5,329 bases of DNA, taken from the NCBI GenBank assembly GCA_031258755.1, contig JAIRMK010000177.1, positions 1-5,329 of the forward strand, written 5' to 3'. The notes below the pieces were generated by a model that saw nothing but the letters and a program-made list of their open reading frames with translations, had not been told where the DNA came from and ran no database searches. Positions within the stretch are counted from its first letter, which is position 1. The number at the start of each line of letters is the position of its first letter. Origin of the DNA: Prevotellaceae bacterium (lineage in GTDB: Bacteria > Bacteroidota > Bacteroidia > Bacteroidales > UBA932). The position numbers and the translations under genes were made by a program. Shown here in pieces: positions 1 to 5,329 of this stretch.

Positions 1-65
1 TCGTTCACTATTTTTTCCAGTTCGGCCTTCGCCGCGTGGTACGTTATTTTATCGTTCTTTTTCAT
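1..65 (-). CDS. xseB: Exodeoxyribonuclease VII small subunit, partial (N-terminal 21 residues)
   Basis: XseB is the small subunit of exonuclease VII, which degrades single-stranded DNA to oligonucleotides together with the large subunit XseA in the cytoplasm. Reading from an ATG at 65-63, the visible protein is MKKNDKITYHAAKAELEKIV followed by N, and the frame stays open to the window edge. The pattern K-x-x-x-x-I-T-Y-x-x-A-x-x-E-L-E-x-I-V matches the start of the XseB family, whose members open with a short lysine-rich stretch and then (S/T)YEEA-x-x-ELExIV. Full-length members have about 60-80 residues, so most of the protein lies outside. The start is 10 bp after the mutS2 stop with no promoter box or Shine-Dalgarno between them, so it is probably the second gene of a mutS2-xseB operon. 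xseA is not in the window. The call rests on only 21 residues, but the motif is distinctive. Confidence 0.78.
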   Translation of the reverse strand, partial: MKKNDKITYHAAKAELEKIVN

Positions 66-75
66 GGCTATTTGT

Positions 76-2556
76 TTATTCAAATTTCACTACTGTAATG
101 CCGGCGCCGCCGTGTTCCACGTGCTCGTCGTCGATGGAGCGGATGCCGCCGATGGTGCGCAGAATTTTACGTATTTCTTCCTTCAGTGCACCGGTGCCCT
201 TGCCGTGTAATATCTTCACCTCTCCCGCCCCTACCATGAGCGCCTCGTCAATAAAATGATTAATGTGGTCTATGGCTTCTTCCACCCGCTGGCCGCGCAC
301 GTCGATAGCGGGTTTGAAGTGCAGCTTCCGTTCCTGTAGATTGAGCGTGTTCCGGTTGCTTGCGACCGGACTGCTCCGCACCGCTTTCCGGTATTCGTTG
401 GCCGATATACGTTCCAGCCGGTCGAGCGCCACATTGGTGATGATGCTCCCGAAAGCCACCGCCGCCTTTTTACCTTTCAGCGTCATGATTTCGCCCACGC
501 CGTCCTGTCCCGACAGGCGTACCTTATCGCCCGCTGCCAAAGGCTGCTCTTCGGGGCGGGGCTGTTCCGCCTGCAACGCCGTGTTGGGGTCGCGCTGCGC
601 CCGCCGCTCCTGCCGCCGCTTCAGCTGCTCAATCTTCCGGTTAATCTTCGCATCAATGCCGGCCTGCGCTTCACTTTCCAGTTCCTGCTTCAACTGTTCC
701 ACCTGTTGCCGCGCCGCCTTCGTGCGTGTTTTCTCGGCCTGCGCTTCCTTAATTTCAAGAATAGTGCGCTCGATTTGTTTATTGGCTGTTTCCAATATTC
801 GTTTGGCTTCGTCTTTCGCTTCCCTGATGATGGTTTTTCGCAAGGCCTGTATTTCCGTCAGTTCTTCCTCATATCTGGTGGTAATATGTTCAAGGTGCTT
901 GTCGGTTTGTTTAATGCGACTGCGTTTTTCTTCCCAGTAGCGTTTATTGCGGGCAATGGCGCGCAGGTTTTTTTCAATATTCACATAATCTTCCCCGACC
1001 TTTGTTTCCGCCAGTTTTACCACTTCGTCGGGCAACCCGATTTTACGCGCCAGTTCAAACGCAAAGGAGTTGCCCGGCGTTCCCATTTCCAACCGGAACA
1101 AAGGTTGTATCTTCTGCACATCGAACAACATGGCGCCGTTCACAATGCCGGCGGCGCTTGCCGCATAGTATTTCAAATTGGTGTAGTGCGTGGTAATCAC
1201 GCCAAACGCACGGCGTTCGAGCAGTTGCATCAATATGGCTTCGGCAATGGCGCCGCCGGCCGCCGGCTCGGTACCCGCGCCGAACTCATCAATCAGCACC
1301 AGTGTTTCAGCCGTAACATTCCGCAGGAAATATTTCATGTTCAGCAAATGCGAGCTGTACGTGCTCAGGTCGTTTTCAAGCGACTGTTCATCGCCAATAT
1401 CAATAAAGATACGATGGAACAGTCCCATTTCCGAATTTTCCGACGCCGGTATTAAAAACCCGCATTGCAGCATATATTGCAACAGTCCTACCGTTTTTAA
1501 GCACACCGATTTTCCGCCTGCGTTCGGCCCAGAAATCACCAAAATATGTTTCGTGGTATCTAAGCGCAAATCAAGCGGCACAATTTGCTTGCCGTCTTTC
1601 TTCAATGCCTGTTCCAACAGCGGATGCCGCGCGGCATGCAAATAAATTTGCGGCGTTTCGCTCAACAGCGGCATCACGGCCGCCATGCGATGCGCCAGCT
1701 GCGCTTTGGCTTTGATAAAATCCATCTCGCCCAAAAAATCGGCGGCCAACAGGACGTCGGGTAAATACGGCCGCAGAAAGTCAGTGAACGCACGCAGTAT
1801 TTTTATAATTTCGCGCTGTTCGGCATACTGTAATTCCCTGATTTCATTATTCAGTTCCACGACTTCCATCGGCTCGATGAACACCGTTTTTCCGGTAGCC
1901 GATTCGTCGTAAACCAGTCCTTTCAATTTTCGTTTATTTACGGCGGCCACCGGAATTACCATGCGGCCGTCGCGTATCGACACCGCCGTATCCGCATCGG
2001 CCACGCCGTCGGCCTGTGCACTTTTCAGGATGGCATTTATCCGCCGCACCACTTGCGTTTCTTTCTCATGAATGACGCGGCGCAATTGCAGCAGTTCCGG
2101 CGACGCATTGTCGCGCACCGCACCGTGCTTGTCGAGTATCGTGTCAATCCGCCGGCTTACTTCGGGATAAAACACCACGCCCGACGCCAGCGTTTTGAGG
2201 CAAGGATACAATTCCGCTTTGCATCTTTTGAAAAAGGAGACAATAGCCCGTACGGTATCCAACACCTGTTGCAAGGCGACCAGCTCTATTACCTCAATAT
2301 ATGTGCCTTCGATATGCAATTTTTTTAACGCCTCTTCCACATCCGTGTATCCCTCACTGGGGAAGCCTTCTTCCATGCGCAGAATGGTAAGCATTTCGTG
2401 CGTCTGCAAAAGATTGCGTTTCACGTCTGTGAACGACGAGGAAAAAGCCGCCGCCGCGGTCTTTTGCCGTCCAAGCGCACTAAGACATTGTGCGGCGACC
2501 ATCTCACGAATACGGTCGAATCCCGTTTTCTGCTCAAAATTCAACGGATAAATCAT
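76..2556 (-). CDS. mutS2: MutS2 family ATPase with C-terminal Smr domain
   Basis: This 826-residue protein has full family length. It lacks the N-terminal mismatch-recognition domain of MutS, as MutS2 proteins do. Order of parts: MutS-type core/lever region (about 1-300); ATPase with Walker A GPNAGGKS (343-350), signature region LSTYSSHL (397-404), Walker B LVLIDE (419-424) followed by FGAGTEP, and the switch histidine in ITTHY (454-458); a long charged coiled coil (about 510-665); a short basic and Pro/Glu-rich linker; a KOW-like beta segment (about 674-720); and an Smr domain (about 743-826) with IDVRG (751-755) and HGKGTGAL (784-791). The family forms dimers. It has been described as suppressing recombination in Helicobacter pylori and as acting on collided ribosomes in Bacillus subtilis; which role applies here cannot be read from sequence. 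The ATG at 2556 is favoured because MIYP-x-NFEQK-x-GFD is the conserved beginning in Bacteroidales. A -7 box ends only 4 bp before it, and xseB follows 10 bp after the stop. Confidence 0.97.
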   Translation of the reverse strand: MIYPLNFEQKTGFDRIREMVAAQCLSALGRQKTAAAAFSSSFTDVKRNLLQTHEMLTILRMEEGFPSEGYTDVEEALKKLHIEGTYIEVIELVALQQVLDTVRAIVSFFKRCKAELYPCLKTLASGVVFYPEVSRRIDTILDKHGAVRDNASPELLQLRRVIHEKETQVVRRINAILKSAQADGVADADTAVSIRDGRMVIPVAAVNKRKLKGLVYDESATGKTVFIEPMEVVELNNEIRELQYAEQREIIKILRAFTDFLRPYLPDVLLAADFLGEMDFIKAKAQLAHRMAAVMPLLSETPQIYLHAARHPLLEQALKKDGKQIVPLDLRLDTTKHILVISGPNAGGKSVCLKTVGLLQYMLQCGFLIPASENSEMGLFHRIFIDIGDEQSLENDLSTYSSHLLNMKYFLRNVTAETLVLIDEFGAGTEPAAGGAIAEAILMQLLERRAFGVITTHYTNLKYYAASAAGIVNGAMLFDVQKIQPLFRLEMGTPGNSFAFELARKIGLPDEVVKLAETKVGEDYVNIEKNLRAIARNKRYWEEKRSRIKQTDKHLEHITTRYEEELTEIQALRKTIIREAKDEAKRILETANKQIERTILEIKEAQAEKTRTKAARQQVEQLKQELESEAQAGIDAKINRKIEQLKRRQERRAQRDPNTALQAEQPRPEEQPLAAGDKVRLSGQDGVGEIMTLKGKKAAVAFGSIITNVALDRLERISANEYRKAVRSSPVASNRNTLNLQERKLHFKPAIDVRGQRVEEAIDHINHFIDEALMVGAGEVKILHGKGTGALKEEIRKILRTIGGIRSIDDEHVEHGGAGITVVKFE

Positions 2557-2560
2557 AAGG

Positions 2561-2568
2561 CAAAGATA
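2561..2568 (-). promoter_or_regulatory. Bacteroidota-type -7 promoter box for mutS2
   Basis: On the minus strand the box reads TATCTTTG, followed by CCTT and then the mutS2 ATG. It fits the Bacteroidota sigma-ABfr consensus TAnnTTTG. I see no clear TTTG-like -33 element at the expected distance upstream. Only 4 bases separate the box from the start codon, so transcription should begin at or next to the ATG. The same extended form TAYCTTTGC also occurs before cdaA and folP. Confidence 0.65.
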
Positions 2569-2579
2569 AATAAAATTAC

Positions 2580-2587
2580 TATATTTG
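2580..2587 (+). promoter_or_regulatory. Bacteroidota-type -7 promoter box for plsY
   Basis: The plus strand reads TATATTTG here, a match to TAnnTTTG, 25 bases before the plsY ATG. No obvious -33 element is seen. The surroundings are very A/T-rich, so a chance match is more likely than for the other boxes. It faces away from the mutS2 box, with 11 bp between them. Confidence 0.5.
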
Positions 2588-2612
2588 AATATTTTTTACA
2601 AATGACTGTACT

Positions 2613-3284
2613 ATGATTGGAATAATATTAATGTATGCCGGATTAACAATTGCAGCCTATCTGTTAGGCGCCGTGTCTAATGCCGTGTGGGTGGGGAACC
2701 TGTTATACCGCACCGATGTGCGTAAACATGGAAGTAAAAATGCGGGCAGCACCAATGTGTTGCGTGTTTTGGGTTGGAAGGCTGCATTGCCGGTGTTTAT
2801 CCTCGACATGGCGAAAGGCGCCGCGGCGGTGTGTCTGGTATTCCTCACCGGACTGCAGCCCGAGACCAATGCGTTTGTGGGCTTTCAAATTGTGTTGGGC
2901 ATGATGGCCATGCTCGGCCACATTTTTCCGGTGTTTGCCGGATTTAAGGGCGGAAAGGGCGTAGCGACCGTAGCTGGCGTCATGACTGCCATTCACCCCA
3001 GCGCCATGGCCATGACGTTTGGCGTTTTTGCCATCACCCTGCTGATTTCTCATTTCGTTTCCCTGAGTTCCATCATCGCCGCACTTTGCTTTCCCTTCAT
3101 TGTGATTGTTGTGTTCGGGAACTGGCTGAATATGGAGGAAACACTCACGTTGAAACTTTTCAGTGTCGTGGTGACGATTATCATCCTCATCACGCATCGC
3201 AACAATATGAAGCGGTTGTGGCGCCGTGAAGAGAGCAAAATCGTGTTTCGCAAAAAACCGTCAATTATTATCCCTGAAAAATAA
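2613..3284 (+). CDS. plsY: Glycerol-3-phosphate acyltransferase PlsY
   Basis: PlsY is an inner-membrane enzyme that moves the acyl group of acyl-phosphate (made by PlsX) to glycerol-3-phosphate, giving lysophosphatidic acid, the first committed step of phospholipid synthesis in most bacteria. The 223 residues are close to usual family length. Roughly six hydrophobic segments are visible (about 4-24, 57-79, 88-109, 119-145, 148-170 and 182-195). The three family motifs are present: HGSKNAGSTNVLR (39-51), GHIFPVFAGFKGGKGVAT (102-119), and the serine-rich VSLSSIIAA (149-157). The basic tail THRNNMKRLWRREESKI (194-210) resembles the usual C-terminus. The first ATG is preferred because it provides a full first membrane helix; M7 is a possible alternative. 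The gene stands alone on the plus strand, diverges from mutS2, and converges on cdaA with a 24-bp coding overlap. plsX is not in the window. Confidence 0.97.
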   Translation: MIGIILMYAGLTIAAYLLGAVSNAVWVGNLLYRTDVRKHGSKNAGSTNVLRVLGWKAALPVFILDMAKGAAAVCLVFLTGLQPETNAFVGFQIVLGMMAMLGHIFPVFAGFKGGKGVATVAGVMTAIHPSAMAMTFGVFAITLLISHFVSLSSIIAALCFPFIVIVVFGNWLNMEETLTLKLFSVVVTIIILITHRNNMKRLWRREESKIVFRKKPSIIIPEK

Positions 3285-4061
3285 ATTCACTTCTTCGAGA
3301 AAGAAAAGGCGCAATTCGTTGGTGCTGTTGAGGTGTCTGACTTCGCCATTTTCGGCTACCGAAATTTTTCCTGTTTCCTCCGACACAATAATAAGCAATG
3401 CATCGGTGTGTTCGCTGGCGCCAATGGCCGCCCGGTGACGCATGCCATACGACGCAGGCAGGTTGGGATTTTCGGTAATAGGCAAGGTACAGCGGGCTGC
3501 CTTGATGCGGTTGTTTTCAATGACTACCGCACCATCGTGCAACGGCGAATTTTTGAAGAAAATGTTTTCGAGCAACCGGCTGCTCAACCGCGCATCAATC
3601 ATATCGCCGGTTTCCACATACATGGCTAACGACGAACGGCGCGAAACGAGTATCAGCGCACCTGTCTTGCTTTCCGACATGTGGCGGCAAGCCGTTGTAA
3701 TGGCTTCCACATCGAGTTCCGTAATCGGTTTATTGAGCCTGAACAATGTGCGCCAAATGATATTACTTTTCCGGTTGGCCTCAAAGCGCATGCTGAAATG
3801 CAGCAGGAAACGGCGTATCTCGGGCTGAAACACAATAAACAGGGCAATTACGCCCACGCCCAACACCTGTCCCAGTATGGTGCTCAGCAATTCCATATTC
3901 AGCACGCGCGCCAGCGTCCAAACCAGATAAATCAGCACAATACTGAACACGATACGCATGGCCGCCGTGTTTTTAAGGAGCTTATACAACTGGTAAATCA
4001 GCGTCGCCACCAGCAAGATATCGAAAATGTCGGTAATCTTTATATGAATAAAATCAAACAT
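3261..4061 (-). CDS. cdaA: Membrane diadenylate cyclase (CdaA/DacA type)
   Basis: The enzyme condenses two ATP into cyclic di-AMP, a second messenger tied in many bacteria to potassium/osmotic balance and envelope homeostasis. The 266 residues show the CdaA layout: three N-terminal membrane helices (about 13-30, 36-52, 63-78), a short linker, then a DAC (DisA_N) domain (about 105-250). The catalytic motifs look intact: GALIL (134-138), HDGAVVI (175-181, containing the DGA triad) and GMRHRAAIG (206-214, containing RHR). SEETG (227-231) also matches the domain. The frame is open further upstream to an ATG at 4139, which would overlap folP by 25 bp. I chose the ATG at 4061 because MFDFIHIKITDIFD is the usual CdaA beginning and because a promoter box lies between the two candidates. 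No YbbR/CdaR or glmM partner, as in Firmicutes, is present; the neighbour is folP. The 3' end overlaps plsY. Confidence 0.95.
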   Translation of the reverse strand: MFDFIHIKITDIFDILLVATLIYQLYKLLKNTAAMRIVFSIVLIYLVWTLARVLNMELLSTILGQVLGVGVIALFIVFQPEIRRFLLHFSMRFEANRKSNIIWRTLFRLNKPITELDVEAITTACRHMSESKTGALILVSRRSSLAMYVETGDMIDARLSSRLLENIFFKNSPLHDGAVVIENNRIKAARCTLPITENPNLPASYGMRHRAAIGASEHTDALLIIVSEETGKISVAENGEVRHLNSTNELRLFFLEEVNLFFRDNN

Positions 4062-4078
4062 CGCATAATATATACAGG

Positions 4079-4086
4079 CAAAGGTA
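4079..4086 (-). promoter_or_regulatory. Bacteroidota-type -7 promoter box for cdaA
   Basis: The minus strand reads TACCTTTG here, followed by C, then 16 more bases to the chosen cdaA ATG. It matches TAnnTTTG and is the same 8-mer found before folP. It lies in the 53-bp gap between the folP stop and the cdaA start, so cdaA could be transcribed separately as well as by read-through from folP. It also argues against the longer cdaA reading frame beginning at 4139. Confidence 0.6.
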
Positions 4087-4114
4087 CGATTTTTTATACA
4101 GAAAGCGCCATTCC

Positions 4115-4951
4115 TCAGGAAGTTTTTAGCAGCCCGCACAGTGTAATCATCTGTTTAGCCGCCTCCACATCATGCACACGCAAGATGTGTGCACCCTGCA
4201 GCAAGGCTTGCAAATGCAAGGCCGTAGTGGCCATTAAAGCTTTTTCGGGCGTTATGTCCAAAGGTTTCCACACCATTGTTTTTCGCGAAATGCCTATCAG
4301 TAGCGGAGCGCCCAGTCCAATCATCGTGTCAATATGATGAAATAACCTGTAATTTTGCTTCACTGTTTTGGCAAACCCGAAGCCGGGGTCGAGGATAACC
4401 CGCCGGATGCCCATGAGGGTACATAGTTCCATTTTTCTTTGCAGATACGTGATGACCTCATGCACCACATCATCATAATCGGTGAGTTGCTGCATGGTTT
4501 GCGGATTTCCCCGACTGTGCATGATGACGTAAGGCAACTGCAAACGGGCGGTTACCGCCAGCAGTTGCGGGTCGGCTTCACCGCCCGTAACATCGTTCAC
4601 GATAAACGGCCCATAGCGGTCATACAAGCGCTCCACCACGTTTGCACGAAACGTATCGACCGAAAGCATGATTTGTGGGAAATGCTGCGTTAGCACATCG
4701 AGCGCCGCAGTGAGGCGCTGCAGTTCTTCCGTTTCGCTCACGTCGAAAGCGCCGGGGCGGGTAGAATAGGCGCCCACGTCGAAAATGTCCACGCCGTGCG
4801 CCGCCATGAGGGAAGCGCGTTCCAATATTTCTGTTTGCGTGGCGCACCGGCTGCCGGCGAAAAAGGAGTCGGGCGTTACATTAATAATTCCCATAATGCG
4901 GGGCTTATGCAGTGAGAGGCGGCGCGTGCCGCAGGTGATTGTCATGTTCAT
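4115..4951 (-). CDS. folP: Dihydropteroate synthase
   Basis: FolP joins p-aminobenzoate to 6-hydroxymethyl-7,8-dihydropterin pyrophosphate to make dihydropteroate in folate synthesis; it is the sulfonamide target and is cytoplasmic. With the start at 4951 the protein has 278 residues, normal for the family, and a complete TIM-barrel motif set: IMGIINVTPDSFF (19-31), VGAYSTRPGA (59-68), SVDTFRANV (97-105), FIVNDVTGG (116-124), VIMHSRGNP (142-150), LDPGFGFAKT (187-196), LLIGISRKTM (217-226) and RVHDVEAA (258-265). The second motif has GAYSTRPG where GGESTRPG is the common form; I believe related variants occur in Bacteroidota. The frame is open to an ATG at 4987, but those 12 extra codons contain the TACCTTTG promoter box, so the start is ATG 4951 or ATG 4945. 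Downstream on the same strand, cdaA follows after 53 bp without a visible terminator. Confidence 0.96.
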   Translation of the reverse strand: MNMTITCGTRRLSLHKPRIMGIINVTPDSFFAGSRCATQTEILERASLMAAHGVDIFDVGAYSTRPGAFDVSETEELQRLTAALDVLTQHFPQIMLSVDTFRANVVERLYDRYGPFIVNDVTGGEADPQLLAVTARLQLPYVIMHSRGNPQTMQQLTDYDDVVHEVITYLQRKMELCTLMGIRRVILDPGFGFAKTVKQNYRLFHHIDTMIGLGAPLLIGISRKTMVWKPLDITPEKALMATTALHLQALLQGAHILRVHDVEAAKQMITLCGLLKTS

Positions 4952-4975
4952 AATTAAAGGCCGTAAGGCAAAGTG

Positions 4976-4983
4976 CAAAGGTA
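4976..4983 (-). promoter_or_regulatory. Bacteroidota-type -7 promoter box for folP
   Basis: The minus strand reads TACCTTTG here, followed by C, identical in these nine bases to the box before cdaA. It ends 24 bases before the ATG at 4951, leaving room for a short untranslated leader. No clear -33 TTTG is seen upstream. The box falls inside the longest possible folP reading frame and so decides against the ATG at 4987. Confidence 0.6.
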
Positions 4984-5020
4984 GCATAAAAAATGGAGAG
5001 TTTGAAAATGATTAGTGATT

Positions 5021-5058
5021 AACTCGTAACTAAGAATTTCTCAACTCGTCACGAGTTG
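5021..5058. repeat. AACTCG direct and inverted repeats with hairpin over a stop codon
   Basis: CAACTCG (5042-5048) and CGAGTTG (5052-5058) form a perfect 7-bp inverted repeat with a 3-base loop. The loop, TCA on the plus strand, is the TGA stop of the DUF3368 gene. A further AACTCGT copy lies at 5021-5027, 22 bases from the one at 5043-5049, so the inverted arm could pair with either. TCAACTCG also recurs inside the coding region at 5123-5130. There is no T-run after the hairpin on the minus strand, so it is not a standard intrinsic terminator. It may act as a weak terminator, a 3'-end stabiliser or a protein-binding site, or be chance. Confidence 0.45.
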
Positions 5059-5329
5059 GTTTCACCTGCCAGTTTCAATGTTTTTGCTATAAGCGCAGCA
5101 CTTAACCAAGAGCCTTTTTCCTTCAACTCGGTTAATAGTGGAGCTATTTGCTCAACCAATCCTTGGGCTTTGGCTTTTAATAAGACGCCGATAGTTCCTG
5201 TTAGTTTTAAATTCATCCATTTGGCATACATTCGCCCAATGGTTTCATCCAAGATAACTAAATCTGCCTGTTGTTCGTGTGCTAAAATTAACACTTCGGC
5301 CTCGCCGGCATCCAAGTCGAAAAAATAAA
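5049..5329 (-). CDS. DUF3368 PIN-like protein, probable toxin, 5' end outside window
   Basis: The visible C-terminal 92 residues begin YFFDLDAGEAEVLILAHEQ and run in frame to the TGA at 5049-5051. Matches to DUF3368 (PIN-like, predicted nucleic-acid-binding) are the acidic DAGEAE, the strand-plus-aspartate ADLVILDE, the GTIGVLLKAKAQGL block, and the ending SWLSAALIAKTLKLAGE, which fits the family's Ls-x-x-L...vL..AGE tail. The family usually has about 150-170 residues, so roughly the first half is missing. An in-frame TTG at 5315 could be mistaken for a start, but coding sense continues upstream to the edge. DUF3368 genes often pair with a small UPF0175-type antitoxin gene just upstream; that region is not visible. 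Toxin function, as an RNase cleaving RNA, is inferred from the PIN relationship. The base composition is distinctly lower in GC than folP, consistent with acquisition by transfer. Confidence 0.82.
   Translation of the reverse strand, partial: YFFDLDAGEAEVLILAHEQQADLVILDETIGRMYAKWMNLKLTGTIGVLLKAKAQGLVEQIAPLLTELKEKGSWLSAALIAKTLKLAGETNS

Noticed and set aside
263..1455. Long plus-strand open frames (225 and 249 codons) opposite mutS2
   Set aside because: They lie fully antisense to a gene with complete domain structure, have Ser/Arg/Cys- or Phe/Gln/His-rich translations with no recognisable motif, and are explained by the codon bias of mutS2.
2703..3197. Minus-strand open frame of 164 codons opposite plsY
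   Set aside because: The His/Gly/Asn-rich composition is typical of an antisense shadow of a membrane protein gene; no motif is seen.
4087..4117. Intrinsic terminator between folP and cdaA
   Set aside because: An A/T-rich run is present, but I find no stem preceding it on the minus strand.
3681..4337. Plus-strand open frame of 218 codons across cdaA and folP
   Set aside because: The translation is His/Gln/Asn-rich and without motifs, and it runs antisense through two well-supported genes.
5012..5033. TTAGT/ACTAA inverted repeat before folP
   Set aside because: The arms are only 5 bp with a 12-base spacer in A/T-rich sequence; this is expected by chance.
5313..5315. TTG as the start codon of the DUF3368 gene
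   Set aside because: The frame continues upstream to the window edge with plausible residues (YFFD), and the family has about 60-80 more residues before this point.
1..5329. tRNA, rRNA, CRISPR array, insertion sequence or riboswitch
   Set aside because: I looked on both strands and saw no spaced direct repeats, transposase motifs or terminal repeats, and no recognisable RNA gene; intergenic gaps are all under 100 bp.

Overview
The window reads as an ordinary chromosomal segment of a Bacteroidota bacterium, most likely a member of Bacteroidales. Three things point there. The MutS2 N-terminus begins MIYPLNFEQKTGFDRIR, the form I associate with Bacteroidales. Every gene whose upstream region is visible carries a Bacteroidota-type -7 box (TAnnTTTG). 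No gene shows a convincing Shine-Dalgarno sequence, as is usual in that phylum. The assignment is from motif recognition only; no search was run.

Layout from left to right. Positions 1-65 (minus) hold the first 21 codons of xseB, the small subunit of exonuclease VII, cut by the window edge. Positions 76-2556 (minus) hold a complete mutS2, 10 bp upstream of xseB in an apparent operon. A 56-bp divergent spacer (2557-2612) holds back-to-back promoters for mutS2 (minus) and plsY (plus). plsY (2613-3284, plus) encodes the acyl-phosphate:glycerol-3-phosphate acyltransferase. Its 3' end overlaps by 24 bp, tail to tail, with cdaA (3261-4061, minus), a membrane diadenylate cyclase. Upstream of cdaA on the same strand is folP (4115-4951, minus), dihydropteroate synthase. 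A 97-bp spacer (4952-5048) carries the folP promoter and repeated AACTCG motifs. The window ends inside a gene for a DUF3368 (PIN-like) protein (5049 to beyond 5329, minus), probably the toxin of a type II toxin-antitoxin pair whose other half lies outside. No stretch longer than about 100 bases lacks a gene.

The genes are mostly housekeeping: nucleic-acid maintenance or ribosome rescue (mutS2, xseB), phospholipid synthesis (plsY), c-di-AMP signalling (cdaA) and folate synthesis (folP). They do not form one pathway. folP and cdaA are probably co-transcribed, with an extra promoter just before cdaA. The only accessory-looking part is the right end, where the DUF3368 gene is clearly lower in GC (about 43% by hand count over 5051-5320) than folP (about 58% over three sampled 60-base lines).

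I see no convincing undescribed system. The points most worth a second look are the probable leaderless start of mutS2, the two colliding promoters in 56 bp, the convergent plsY/cdaA coding overlap, and the hairpin whose loop is the stop codon of the DUF3368 gene.
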